The notes under the pieces are model-generated. The model saw only the letters and a list, made by a program, of their open reading frames with translations, was not told where the DNA came from and did no database searches. DNA of 32,228 nt from NCBI GenBank assembly GCA_904419835.1, contig CAJFTA010000021.1, positions 1 to 32,228 on the forward strand, written 5' to 3'. The number at the start of each line of letters is the position of its first letter. Position 1 is the stretch's first letter. Source of the stretch: an uncultured Pseudoflavonifractor sp. (GTDB taxonomy: Bacteria > Bacillota > Clostridia > Oscillospirales > Oscillospiraceae). The position numbers and the translations under genes are program-made. Below, piece after piece: positions 1 to 7,502 of the stretch.

Positions 1-141
1 CGCTTTTACTCCTGTCACAGTTTCTACTCCCTCGATGACTTCGCCAAGCAGCTCGCTGTCCATAACCGCCGCTCTAACGACTTCCCTATGAGACCGCTTG
101 GCTGGCTTTCTCCTTGCGAATTCGCCGTCCAATTTGTTTGA
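1..141 (+). pseudogene. C-terminal tail of an integrase-core (IS481-like) transposase, cut by the window edge
   Basis: An open frame runs in from the left edge for 46 codons and stops with TGA at 139-141. The peptide begins RFYSCHSFYSLDDF, continues with an NRRSNDFPMRP stretch and ends GWLSPCEFAVQFV. This arrangement (FYSLDDF, then an arginine/asparagine-rich stretch, then a GWLSP-EF block) is what I know from the end of the rve integrase core of IS481-like and related IS3-type transposases. The catalytic DDE residues would lie to the left of the window, so it cannot be told whether the gene is intact. It reads in the same direction as rnpB, whose promoter starts 46 bases after the stop. No convincing terminal inverted repeat is visible between them, though GTTTGACAAAC at 134-144 is a short palindrome. 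Family assignment is tentative. Confidence 0.65.
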
Positions 142-187
142 CAAACCTACAAACTATAATATCCGCTGAGACATATCACAGTTTTAT

Positions 188-216
188 TTGACATTTCCTC
201 TCCCATACGGTACAAT
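188..216 (+). promoter_or_regulatory. SigA-type promoter of rnpB
   Basis: TTGACA (188-193), a 17-base spacer and TACAAT (211-216). Predicted transcription start is near 223, which coincides with the first base pairs of the P1 helix of RNase P RNA. Confidence 0.85.
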
Positions 217-223
217 ATACCCC

Positions 224-571
224 GCAAGTAAGCTGGACAGCCGCGGATCGAGGCCGAAAGGTCCGATATGAGGAAAGTCCGGGCTCCACAGGGCAAGGAT
301 AACGGGTAACACCCGCCGGGGGCGACCCTAGGAAAAGGGCAACAGAAATATACCGCCACGCTCTGCGTGGTAAGGGTGGAAAGGCGGAGGTAAGAGCCCG
401 CCCGACGACAGGGAACTGCTCGTCGCTGTAACCTCTATCCGGAGCAACGCCGTGGGAGAACATATGGCCGGCCCGGCCGTTCTCAGGAGGCGGCTTGATC
501 GTACCGGCAACGGTACGGCTAGATAGATGGCTGTCTTAAAAGACAGAACCCGGCTTACAGGCTTACTTGCT
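224..571 (+). ncRNA. rnpB: RNase P RNA component (class A)
   Basis: This is the catalytic RNA that removes the 5' leader of precursor tRNAs. The universally conserved blocks are all present: GAGGAAAGTCCGGGC near 270, ACAGAAATATACCGCC near 343, GGTAAGAGC near 390, and AGATAGATGGCTGTC followed by ACAGAACCCGGCTTAC near 520-557. The ends are set by the P1 helix: GCAAGTAAGC (224-233) is exactly complementary to GCTTACTTGC (561-570). The length of about 350 bases is normal. It has its own promoter and a terminator a few bases downstream, and is the only complete gene on the plus strand in this window. Confidence 0.96.
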
Positions 572-583
572 ATCTTAGCAGTG

Positions 584-618
584 AAAAGCTCCGATTCCAG
601 ATGGAATCGGAGCTTTTT
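584..618 (+). terminator. Terminator of rnpB, probably bidirectional
   Basis: A perfect 15-bp stem (584-598 with 603-617), a 4-base loop and a run of T. On the other strand it also ends in T residues, so it may also serve the convergent AI-2E permease gene that stops at 641. Confidence 0.9.
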
Positions 619-640
619 CGCCTGATATAGCGCCATTCTT

Positions 641-1828
641 TTACTCCTGACGGCTGTCTGAATCCTGACCGGAGACATGGACCGGATTCCCGTTGCCGTC
701 AATGCCCTTGGCTTTGAGGCGGCTGTTGGTCCAGTCCCGTACCAGAGCATAGATAACTGCGAAGGTAGGAACGCCCAGCAGCATACCCGGAAAGCCAAAC
801 AGGCCGCCGCCCACGATGATGGCGACCAGAACCCAGATGGCGTCAAGGCCGGTACTGTTGCCCAGAATCTTGGGTCCCAAGATATTACCATCAAATTGCT
901 GGAGCGCGATGACCAGCACGCCAAAACGCAGTGCAGCCCATGGATCCACGATGATGAGGATCATGATACAGGGGACGGCACCGATGATAGGCCCAAAGAA
1001 CGGAATCACATTGGTCACGCCAACGACAACCGCAACCAGCATGGAAAATGGAATTTGGAAAATCAGATTGAGAATAAAGCAAAGCACACCGATAATCGCA
1101 CTGTCGATAATTTTCCCGTTGATAAAGCCGACGAACACACTGTTTGCATGACGGCAGATGGAAAGAAAACGGTTGGCCTTTGCGGTGGGGGCCGCAGCAT
1201 AGATCATCTTTTTGAGCTGAGGCACCAGCCGTCCCTTCCCTGCCAGCATATAGATAGAGGAAATAAGGGCTGTAATGGCGGAGATGAGCACATTCCCTAC
1301 TGCAACACCCAGACTGAGCAGTTCAGGTACTCTCTGGGAGGCCCAGGCAGCGGCCCGCTTAAGTATATCCTGATAGATCGTTACCAGATCGGTGAGCCCC
1401 TCTCCCTCCAGATGGTATTGATCAATCAGGTCCTGCACAAAGAGATTGAGATTACTCAGGTAGGTGGACATGTTGCTGCCCAGGGCAACAATACTCTCGA
1501 TGACCTGAGGAAGGATCAGATTCAGCAGAATCACCACAACAACCAGAGCCAGCAGATAGACCGTCAGTACGGAGAGCCCTCGCTTACGCTTAAAGTTGCG
1601 ATAGACGCGGCGTTCAAAAAAATCCATGGGCGTATTGAGCAGATACGCGATGGCAAAGCCGGCAATAAAGGGAGACAGGATGCCCAGAAGGTTATCCGCC
1701 TTTGCCTGGAGCGCACCGAAATTTGCCAATGCCATATAAAATAAGATGCCAATCAAGACGACCAGAAGGTTGGATACGGCTCGGCCGTCCAAAAAGTACC
1801 ATTTCTTTCTGGACGATTTTTCCTCCAT
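641..1828 (-). CDS. AI-2E family transporter (PerM/YdbI-like permease)
   Basis: The 395-residue protein has a short charged N-terminus, several strongly hydrophobic segments (about residues 17-38, 47-66, 86-108) and a soluble middle region of about 80 residues. Four or more further membrane helices follow towards the C-terminus, which is charged. The GVTNVIPFFGPIIGAVP and GPKILGNSTGLDAIWVL blocks are characteristic of the AI-2E/UPF0118 family (PF01594). Family members include TqsA, linked to autoinducer-2 export, and Na+/H+ antiporter-like proteins; the substrate here cannot be deduced. GGGGGAGG lies upstream of the ATG. A promoter sits immediately after the tyrS terminator, so the gene is transcribed on its own despite being downstream of tyrS. 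Confidence 0.9.
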   Translation of the reverse strand: MEEKSSRKKWYFLDGRAVSNLLVVLIGILFYMALANFGALQAKADNLLGILSPFIAGFAIAYLLNTPMDFFERRVYRNFKRKRGLSVLTVYLLALVVVVILLNLILPQVIESIVALGSNMSTYLSNLNLFVQDLIDQYHLEGEGLTDLVTIYQDILKRAAAWASQRVPELLSLGVAVGNVLISAITALISSIYMLAGKGRLVPQLKKMIYAAAPTAKANRFLSICRHANSVFVGFINGKIIDSAIIGVLCFILNLIFQIPFSMLVAVVVGVTNVIPFFGPIIGAVPCIMILIIVDPWAALRFGVLVIALQQFDGNILGPKILGNSTGLDAIWVLVAIIVGGGLFGFPGMLLGVPTFAVIYALVRDWTNSRLKAKGIDGNGNPVHVSGQDSDSRQE

Positions 1829-1854
1829 AGTTTACCTCCCCCTTTCCACATGTT

Positions 1855-1883
1855 ATTGTATCATGCCACACAGACACACGCAA
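1855..1883 (-). promoter_or_regulatory. Promoter of the AI-2E permease gene
   Basis: Minus strand TTGCGT (1878-1883), 17-base spacer, TACAAT (1855-1860). It begins directly beyond the tyrS terminator. Confidence 0.7.
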
Positions 1884-1886
1884 CGG

Positions 1887-1919
1887 AAAACGGGCACCCC
1901 GGTTGGGATGCCCGTTTTT
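1887..1919 (-). terminator. Terminator of tyrS
   Basis: A 10-bp outer stem (1887-1896 with 1909-1918) with a further CCC/GGG inner stem and T-rich flank, placed one base after the tyrS stop codon. Confidence 0.85.
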
Positions 1920-1920
1920 A

Positions 1921-3147
1921 TCAGCCCAGCAGGGCGCGGTGATACACCTTCTTACCCTTCTTCAGAATGACGCCCTCGCCAGACAGCTCATCTGCGGTAA
2001 AGACGCGGGTAATGTCGGTTACCTTCACCCCGTCTGCCTCCACGCCGCCCTGCTCTACCAGGCGGCGGGCTTCCTTCTTGGAGGGGGCCAGGCCGCACTT
2101 GAGCATCAGGTCCAGCACGGCCACAGCGCCGTCGGTCAGGTCGCCGTCAGTCAGCGTGGTAGTGGGCATGTTAGCCTTGTCGCCGCCCTGGGAGAAGAGG
2201 GCGCGGGCCGCGTCCTGAGCCTTCACGGCCTCCTCCTCGCTGTGGACCAGCTTGGTCAGCTCGTAGGCCAGAATCTCCTTGGCGGTGTTGAGCTGGGCGC
2301 CCTCCCATTTATCCATCTCATCGATCTGCTCCAGAGGCAGATCCGTGAGCATCCGCAGACACTTGAGCACGTCGGCGTCGCCGATGTTGCGCCAGTACTG
2401 ATAGAACTCGTAGGGCGTGGTCTTGGCAGGGTCCAGCCAGACGGCGCCCTTCTGGGTCTTACCCATCTTCTTGCCCTCGGAGGTCAGCAGCAGGGTGATG
2501 GTCATGGCATAGGCGTCCTTGCCCAGCTTGCGGCGGATAAGCTCGGTGCCGCCCAGCATGTTGGACCACTGATCGTCGCCGCCGCACTGTAGGTTGCAGC
2601 CAACAGTCTGGAACATGTGGTAAAAGTCGTAGGACTGCATGATCATGTAGTTGAACTCCAGGAAGCTGAGGCCCTTCTCCATGCGCTGCTTGTAGCACTC
2701 GGCCCGCAGCATATTGTTGACAGAGAAGCAGGCGCCCACCTCACGGAGCAGCTCCACATAGTTGAGCTTCATCAGCCAGTCGGCGTTGTTGAGCATCAGG
2801 GCCTTTCCCTCGGAGAAGTCAATAAACTTGCTCATCTGCTTCTTGAAGCACTCGCAGTTGTGCTGGATGGTCTCCACAGTCATCATGGAGCGCATGTCGG
2901 TGCGCCCGGAGGGGTCGCCCACCATGCCGGTGCCGCCGCCGATAAGGGCGATGGGGCGGTTGCCCGCCTTCTGGAGCCGGCGCATCAGCATCAGGGCCAT
3001 GAAGTGGCCCACGTGGAGGGAGTCGGCAGTGGGGTCGAAGCCAATATAGAAGGTGGCCTTGCCGTTGTTGATGAGCTCCTTAATCTCTTCCTCATCGGTG
3101 ACCTGGGCCACAAGGCCGCGGGCTTTCAGTTCGTCGTAAATCGTCAT
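1921..3147 (-). CDS. tyrS: Tyrosine--tRNA ligase
   Basis: Class Ic aminoacyl-tRNA synthetase that charges tRNA-Tyr. The 408-residue protein has a Rossmann catalytic domain with HVGH (residues 45-48, the HIGH motif), the GTGMVGDPSGRTDMR segment, a YDFYHMFQ/QCGGDDQWSN tyrosine and adenylate-binding region, and KMGKT (227-231), a KMSKS variant. A C-terminal S4 RNA-binding domain covers about residues 340-400 (APSKKEARRLVEQGGV). The length fits the family. AAGGAG lies 7 bases before the ATG. Expression is controlled by the T-box leader upstream. Confidence 0.98.
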   Translation of the reverse strand: MTIYDELKARGLVAQVTDEEEIKELINNGKATFYIGFDPTADSLHVGHFMALMLMRRLQKAGNRPIALIGGGTGMVGDPSGRTDMRSMMTVETIQHNCECFKKQMSKFIDFSEGKALMLNNADWLMKLNYVELLREVGACFSVNNMLRAECYKQRMEKGLSFLEFNYMIMQSYDFYHMFQTVGCNLQCGGDDQWSNMLGGTELIRRKLGKDAYAMTITLLLTSEGKKMGKTQKGAVWLDPAKTTPYEFYQYWRNIGDADVLKCLRMLTDLPLEQIDEMDKWEGAQLNTAKEILAYELTKLVHSEEEAVKAQDAARALFSQGGDKANMPTTTLTDGDLTDGAVAVLDLMLKCGLAPSKKEARRLVEQGGVEADGVKVTDITRVFTADELSGEGVILKKGKKVYHRALLG

Positions 3148-3291
3148 GTCAATTCTCCTTCTTCTGTTTTTTCGATACAGATATTTTCCGCAGTGGGGAC
3201 ATTTGGCGCTGTCCGTCTCATGGAGCTAGCTGTCTTACCATAGCAGCGAATGCATGATTTTTCCCATACTATTGGCCATCCAAACACAAAA

Positions 3292-3568
3292 ACGCCCCCT
3301 GTCCATTGCGGACAGAGGGCGTAATACTACGCGGTACCACCTCTGATTCGCCGTCTCCTCGCAGAGACGACCTCATGGAGTGCCAGCACACTCCGGCGCG
3401 GTAACGGGCGCACCCGACACAGCCCTAGTAACGGTCTCCCGCGTTCAGGCGGCTGCTCCGAGGTGTATTTCACCAGCACCGCCCTCCCCCTCGCACCAAA
3501 ACGGGGGCTCTCTGAACAGCGACAAGCCGGGTACTTCTCCTCATCATCGCGATGGCAGTCTGAAATTA
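3292..3568 (-). promoter_or_regulatory. Tyr-responsive T-box leader of tyrS
   Basis: On the minus strand the hallmarks of a T-box appear in order: an AGTA loop-E motif (3532-3535), the AGAGAG distal bulge (3508-3513) followed by TTTGGTGCGA, a GTGAAA segment followed by the specifier codon TAC (3465-3467), and the T-box AGAGGTGGTACCGCG (3330-3344). The attenuator hairpin (3292-3322) has a 13-bp stem ending in TTTTT. UAC is a tyrosine codon and the TGGT bulge suits a tRNA ending in ACCA, so uncharged tRNA-Tyr should switch on the gene. The leader is followed by about 140 bases before tyrS, longer than usual. Confidence 0.95.
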
Positions 3569-3574
3569 TCTGCA

Positions 3575-3603
3575 ACTATACCACAGCATTTCCAACTTGT
3601 CAA
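3575..3603 (-). promoter_or_regulatory. Promoter of the tyrS T-box transcript
   Basis: Minus strand TTGACA (3598-3603), 17-base spacer, TATAGT (3575-3580). It lies about 33 bases beyond the recN stop codon. Confidence 0.88.
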
Positions 3604-3635
3604 CCCCGCAGAGACAGTCCAGACTTTCCTGCAGG

Positions 3636-5339
3636 TTATTCGCCTGATTTTCTGCCGCGCTTGTACCGGGCCGCGCCGTCCAGCAGCTCCCCCGCGCTGG
3701 CCAGCGAGGCGGCGGTGATGGCATCTCCGGAGGTGAGGCGGGCCAGCTCCGCCATTCTGTCATCACGGTCAAGCCGGGCAACCTCTGTAAAGGTTCTGCC
3801 CTTTCGCTCTCCCTTCTGGACGGAGAAGTGGACGTCCGCCATGGCGGCAATCTGGGGCAGATGGGTGACGCAGAGCACCTGCTTATGGCGGGCCACATCG
3901 GCCATCTTCTCCGCTACCTTCTGGGCAGCCCTCCCGGAAACGCCGGTGTCTACCTCGTCAAAGACCAGCGTGGTCACATCTTCGTTCTCAGCCAGCACAT
4001 TTTTCAGCGCCAGCATAATCCGGGCCAGCTCACCGCCGGAGGCGATCTTCTGGATGGGCTTCAATGCCTCGCCTACATTGGCGGACATGAGGAACTGAAC
4101 CTCGTCCATGCCGGTGTTGTCCAGCCCCTCGTCACAGGCTTTGGCGCCAAACTCCACCTGAAACCGGACCTTGGGCATATCGAGCTGGGCCAGCTCCTTT
4201 TGAATCCGGTTCTGGAGGGCCTCAGCCGCTGTGTGGCGCGCGCCAGAAAGCGTTTCTGCTTTACATCTCGCAGACTTCAGAGCGGAGGCATATTTCTTCT
4301 CCAGGCGGACGATGGTATCGTCAGCGTATTGGATATCATCCAGTTCTTTTTTGCACCGGTCCAGATAGGCCAGCATCTCCTCCTCGGAGCTGCCGTACTT
4401 CTTTTTCAAGCGGTAGATGACGTCCAGGCGGCTCTCCAGCTCGTCCAACTCACCAGGCTCAAAATCAAAGCTCTCCCGCAGATCCCGCAGCGTCTCCGCC
4501 ACATCGTCCGCAGTACAGCGCAGCTCCGACACTTGCTCCAGAATCCCGGCAGCCTCTGCGCTCATCCCGGCCGCCGGTCCCAGAGCGTCCTCGGCAGTGG
4601 CCAGAAGAGATGCTGCTCCGTCCCTGTCCTCGTCTCCGGACAGGGCAAAGCAAGCTCGCTCCACGGCTTCGATAAGTTTTCCCGCATTGCGCAGCAGCGT
4701 GCGGCGCTCTGTCAGGGCGGCCTCCTCCCCCGCCTTGAGCTGAGCCCGCTCCAGCTCCGCGATTTGATAGTTGAGGCTGTCAATCCGTCTGGCCCGCTCC
4801 GCCTCATCCATCCGCAGGGCCTCCATCTCCCGGCGGATGGCGGTCAATGCACCGTAGGCGGTTTGATAGTCGGTCAGGGCTTCCCCAGTCCCGCCAAAGG
4901 AGTCCAGATAGCTCAGGTGGCACCGCTCGTCCAGCAACTGTTGGCCGTCGTGCTGGCCATGGATATTGACCAGCTGGCTGCCCAGGGTCTTCAGCTGGGA
5001 GACGGTGAGCAGCCGTCCGCCCAAGCGGCAGGTGTTCTTACCATCCGGATGAATCTCCCGGCGGATAATCAGATTGCCGTCCTCGTCCGGGCCCTCCCCG
5101 TTCTCTTCAAACCAGGGAAGCTTTGGAAGGTCGGTGAAAACCGCCTCCACAAGGGCGGATTTTGCGCCGGTGCGGATGAGATCCCGGCTGGTGCGCTCGC
5201 CGATCACCGCGCCGATGGCATCGATCACGATAGACTTTCCCGCGCCGGTTTCGCCGGTAAGTGCATTAAAGCCGGCGTCAAACCGGATATCCGCCGATTC
5301 AATGACCGCAATATTTTCAATATGAAGCAGAGAGAGCAC
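3636..5339 (-). CDS. recN: DNA repair protein RecN
   Basis: SMC-like ATPase that tethers DNA ends during double-strand break repair. Walker A is GETGAGKS near residues 29-36; the middle 250 residues are charged and leucine-rich, as expected for the coiled coil. The ABC signature SGGELARIMLALK lies near residue 430 and Walker B TLVFDEVDTG near 460. The length of 567 residues is typical. I chose the GTG at 5339: it is 8 bases after GGAGGG and gives the family-like start LSLLHIENIAVIE. A GTG nine bases earlier (5348) overlaps the Shine-Dalgarno itself. The gene follows argR by 26 bases, the conserved argR-recN order of Firmicutes. Confidence 0.96.
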   Translation of the reverse strand: MLSLLHIENIAVIESADIRFDAGFNALTGETGAGKSIVIDAIGAVIGERTSRDLIRTGAKSALVEAVFTDLPKLPWFEENGEGPDEDGNLIIRREIHPDGKNTCRLGGRLLTVSQLKTLGSQLVNIHGQHDGQQLLDERCHLSYLDSFGGTGEALTDYQTAYGALTAIRREMEALRMDEAERARRIDSLNYQIAELERAQLKAGEEAALTERRTLLRNAGKLIEAVERACFALSGDEDRDGAASLLATAEDALGPAAGMSAEAAGILEQVSELRCTADDVAETLRDLRESFDFEPGELDELESRLDVIYRLKKKYGSSEEEMLAYLDRCKKELDDIQYADDTIVRLEKKYASALKSARCKAETLSGARHTAAEALQNRIQKELAQLDMPKVRFQVEFGAKACDEGLDNTGMDEVQFLMSANVGEALKPIQKIASGGELARIMLALKNVLAENEDVTTLVFDEVDTGVSGRAAQKVAEKMADVARHKQVLCVTHLPQIAAMADVHFSVQKGERKGRTFTEVARLDRDDRMAELARLTSGDAITAASLASAGELLDGAARYKRGRKSGE

Positions 5340-5365
5340 AGCAATCACCCTCCATCCGGCGGAAC

Positions 5366-5818
5366 TTACTTCAGCATCTTGTGAATCTCATTACAGAACT
5401 CGGCGGCCGCCTCATTGGTACGCATGATCAGCAGGGCGGTGTCATCCCCCGCCAGGCTGCCCACCAGGTCTGGAATCTCCATCCCGTCCACTGCGGCGCA
5501 GGCCGCCGAGGCCAGGCCGGGCATCGTCTTGACCACCACGATATTCTGCGCCATATCAAAGGAGGTGACCCCCTCTTTGAAGATGGTGCGCAGGCGCCCG
5601 GCAAAGTTGAGAGAGGTCTTTCGTTCGGATACCACATATTTATAGGTACCGTACCCAGTCAGCTCCTTGATCAGGTGGAGTTCCTTGATATCCCGTGAGA
5701 TGGTGGCCTGGGTTGAGGTGACACCCCGGAGACGGAGCTGCTCCAGAAGCTGGTCCTGGGTCTCTACGTCCACCTCTTCAATAATGCGGAGGATTTCTTC
5801 CTGTCGCTTACTCTTCAT
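5366..5818 (-). CDS. argR: Arginine repressor ArgR/AhrC
   Basis: Arginine-dependent transcriptional regulator of arginine synthesis and catabolism genes. The N-terminal winged helix-turn-helix covers about residues 1-70, with the family hallmark TQATISRDIKEL. The C-terminal hexamerisation and arginine-binding domain contains GSLAGDDTALLIMR, whose acidic pair contacts arginine. The length of 150 residues is standard. It sits between nadK (6 bases upstream) and recN in the conserved cluster; no arginine biosynthesis genes are in this window, so its targets lie elsewhere. Confidence 0.96.
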   Translation of the reverse strand: MKSKRQEEILRIIEEVDVETQDQLLEQLRLRGVTSTQATISRDIKELHLIKELTGYGTYKYVVSERKTSLNFAGRLRTIFKEGVTSFDMAQNIVVVKTMPGLASAACAAVDGMEIPDLVGSLAGDDTALLIMRTNEAAAEFCNEIHKMLK

Positions 5819-5824
5819 GCTTTT

Positions 5825-6691
5825 TCACCCGTTTCCAAGTTTCTGTTGGAGAATATTATAAAAGCTACGGCCGGTGAGACACACCAGCCTGGTCTGCGCC
5901 CCGGACTTTTTCACCTCAACCACATCGCCGCCCGAGAGCTTATGGGCCTTTCCTCCGTCCACGGAAAGATAGGCGGTCTTTCGGGCCAGGCGCCCCATGC
6001 GGATGCCCACTGTCCGCTCGCCGCTGAGCACCATGCTGCGGGAGTGAAGCATATGGGCGCAGATGGGCGTTACAATCAGATTTTCTGCCGTTGGCTCTAC
6101 AATGGGGCCGCCGGCAGACATGGAATAGGCGGTAGAGCCTGTGGGGGTACAGACCACCACACCATCGCCCGAGAAGTCAGAGATCGGCTTCCGATCTCCG
6201 TAGACAGAGAAGTCAATGATCCGGGCCACCGCCCCCTTTGTGATGACGGCGTCATTCAGGGCAATGTCCTCATAGACCTGCTTCCCCTCGTGAAATACCT
6301 TCACGTCCAGCATCATTCTGGACTCAACGCTAAACTTTCCGGTGGCCAGCTTGGCCAGCTGCTGCAGCTCTCCCTGTTCCAGCTCCGCCATAAAGCCCAC
6401 GCTGCCCAGATTGACGCCCAGAATCGGAACGTTGTAGGCGTTGGCATCCTTCGCGGCGTGGAGAATTGTGCCGTCGCCGCCAAAGCATATCAGGACGTCC
6501 GCCCCGGCCAGTTCATGCTGCATATCGGAAAAGTGCAGGTTTTTCGGCAGCTCGACCCGGCTGCCCTTCTCCGGCATAAACGGCAGACAGATTGCAGTCT
6601 CCACGCCGACGGCTTTCAGGATGCGGTCGGCGGCCTGAGCCGCCCGCAGTCCTTTGTCCCGGTATGGATTGGGGCTCAGCACAACTTTCAT
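5825..6691 (-). CDS. nadK: NAD kinase
   Basis: Phosphorylates NAD to NADP. The 288-residue protein shows the GGDGTIL signature at residues 71-77, the NLGSVGFMAEL segment near 95-105, and the conserved GDGVVVCTPTGSTAYSMSAGGP block of the catalytic and NAD-binding region. The Shine-Dalgarno AGAAGGA precedes the ATG by 8 bases. Four bases separate it from tlyA, so it is translated from the same long transcript. NADPH is consumed by IspC in the pathway that starts with Dxs, encoded two genes upstream, but the neighbourhood is conserved mainly as a housekeeping block. Confidence 0.97.
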   Translation of the reverse strand: MKVVLSPNPYRDKGLRAAQAADRILKAVGVETAICLPFMPEKGSRVELPKNLHFSDMQHELAGADVLICFGGDGTILHAAKDANAYNVPILGVNLGSVGFMAELEQGELQQLAKLATGKFSVESRMMLDVKVFHEGKQVYEDIALNDAVITKGAVARIIDFSVYGDRKPISDFSGDGVVVCTPTGSTAYSMSAGGPIVEPTAENLIVTPICAHMLHSRSMVLSGERTVGIRMGRLARKTAYLSVDGGKAHKLSGGDVVEVKKSGAQTRLVCLTGRSFYNILQQKLGNG

Positions 6692-6695
6692 AAAC

Positions 6696-7502
6696 TCATT
6701 CCTTCTCTAAGGCGTTATGAGAGGCCGCAACCAGAGCCTCCAGATCTCCATCCCAGGTATGTTCAGAGGCTCCGGCAGCCAAGAAGCCCAGGTATTCAAT
6801 GTTTCCCTCTGGACCCCGAACGGGTGAAAAGGTCATATCCTTTACAGCAAAGTCAGCGTCCCTGGCGTTGACAAGAAACTGATCCAGTACCTCCAGATGG
6901 ACCTTTGGGTCCCGCACAACGCCCTTTTTTCCAACCTTCTCTTTCCCAGCCTCAAACTGGGGCTTGACCAGGCAGACCACATGCCCGTCCGGCTTCAGAA
7001 GCCCCCGCACAGCAGGCAGAATCAGCCGCAGCGAGATGAAAGAGACGTCAATACTGGCAAAATCCAACTCATCGGGAATCTGTTCGTGGGTGAGATACCG
7101 GGCGTTGGTACGCTCCATGCAGACAACACGCTCGTCGCTCCGCAGACTCCAGGCCAGCTGTCCGTAGCCCACATCCACGGCGTAGACCTTTGCGGCGCCG
7201 TTTTGCAGCATGCAGTCCGTAAAACCGCCGGTAGAGGCGCCAATATCGCCGCAGATTGCACCGGAGAGCACAATGGGAAAGGACTGCATGGCCTTTTCCA
7301 GCTTCAGCCCGCCCCGGCTGACATAGGCCAGGGTCTTGCCGCGCACCTCTATCTCGGCTGTCTCCTCTGTCTGAGCGCCGGCTTTGTCCACCTTTTGGCC
7401 TGCAACATAGACCTGGCCCGCCATAATGACAGCCTGTGCCTTCTGACGGCTCTCCATCATTCCCCGCTCACAGAGCAGAACATCCAATCGTTTTTTAGCC
7501 AC
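6696..7502 (-). CDS. tlyA: TlyA family rRNA methyltransferase (YqxC-like)
   Basis: An S4 RNA-binding domain (residues 1-60: KRLDVLLCERG...SRQKAQAVIMAGQVYVAG) is fused to an FtsJ-like SAM-dependent methyltransferase domain. The SAM motif GDIGASTGGFTD lies near residues 85-96, with DVGYGQLAW and an LVKPQFE block downstream. The family 2'-O-methylates rRNA (16S C1409 and 23S C1920 in mycobacteria); older annotations call it hemolysin. The start is GTG at 7502, nine bases after GGAGG and overlapping the last codons of dxs. In this clade only the 16S activity may be present, which cannot be judged from sequence. Confidence 0.93.
   Translation of the reverse strand: MAKKRLDVLLCERGMMESRQKAQAVIMAGQVYVAGQKVDKAGAQTEETAEIEVRGKTLAYVSRGGLKLEKAMQSFPIVLSGAICGDIGASTGGFTDCMLQNGAAKVYAVDVGYGQLAWSLRSDERVVCMERTNARYLTHEQIPDELDFASIDVSFISLRLILPAVRGLLKPDGHVVCLVKPQFEAGKEKVGKKGVVRDPKVHLEVLDQFLVNARDADFAVKDMTFSPVRGPEGNIEYLGFLAAGASEHTWDGDLEALVAASHNALEKE

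Noticed and set aside
328..924. A 198-codon minus-strand open frame reaching into rnpB
   Set aside because: It overlaps the structured RNase P RNA and the permease gene; no family is recognisable.
677..1744. A 355-codon plus-strand open frame after rnpB
   Set aside because: It is antisense to the AI-2E permease gene and very rich in His, Gln and Asp, with no family features or ribosome binding site.
3327..3575. An 82-codon open frame inside the tyrS leader
   Set aside because: The sequence is explained by the conserved T-box structure; the frame has no family match.
3828..5384. A 518-codon plus-strand open frame
   Set aside because: It is entirely antisense to recN and has no recognisable motif.
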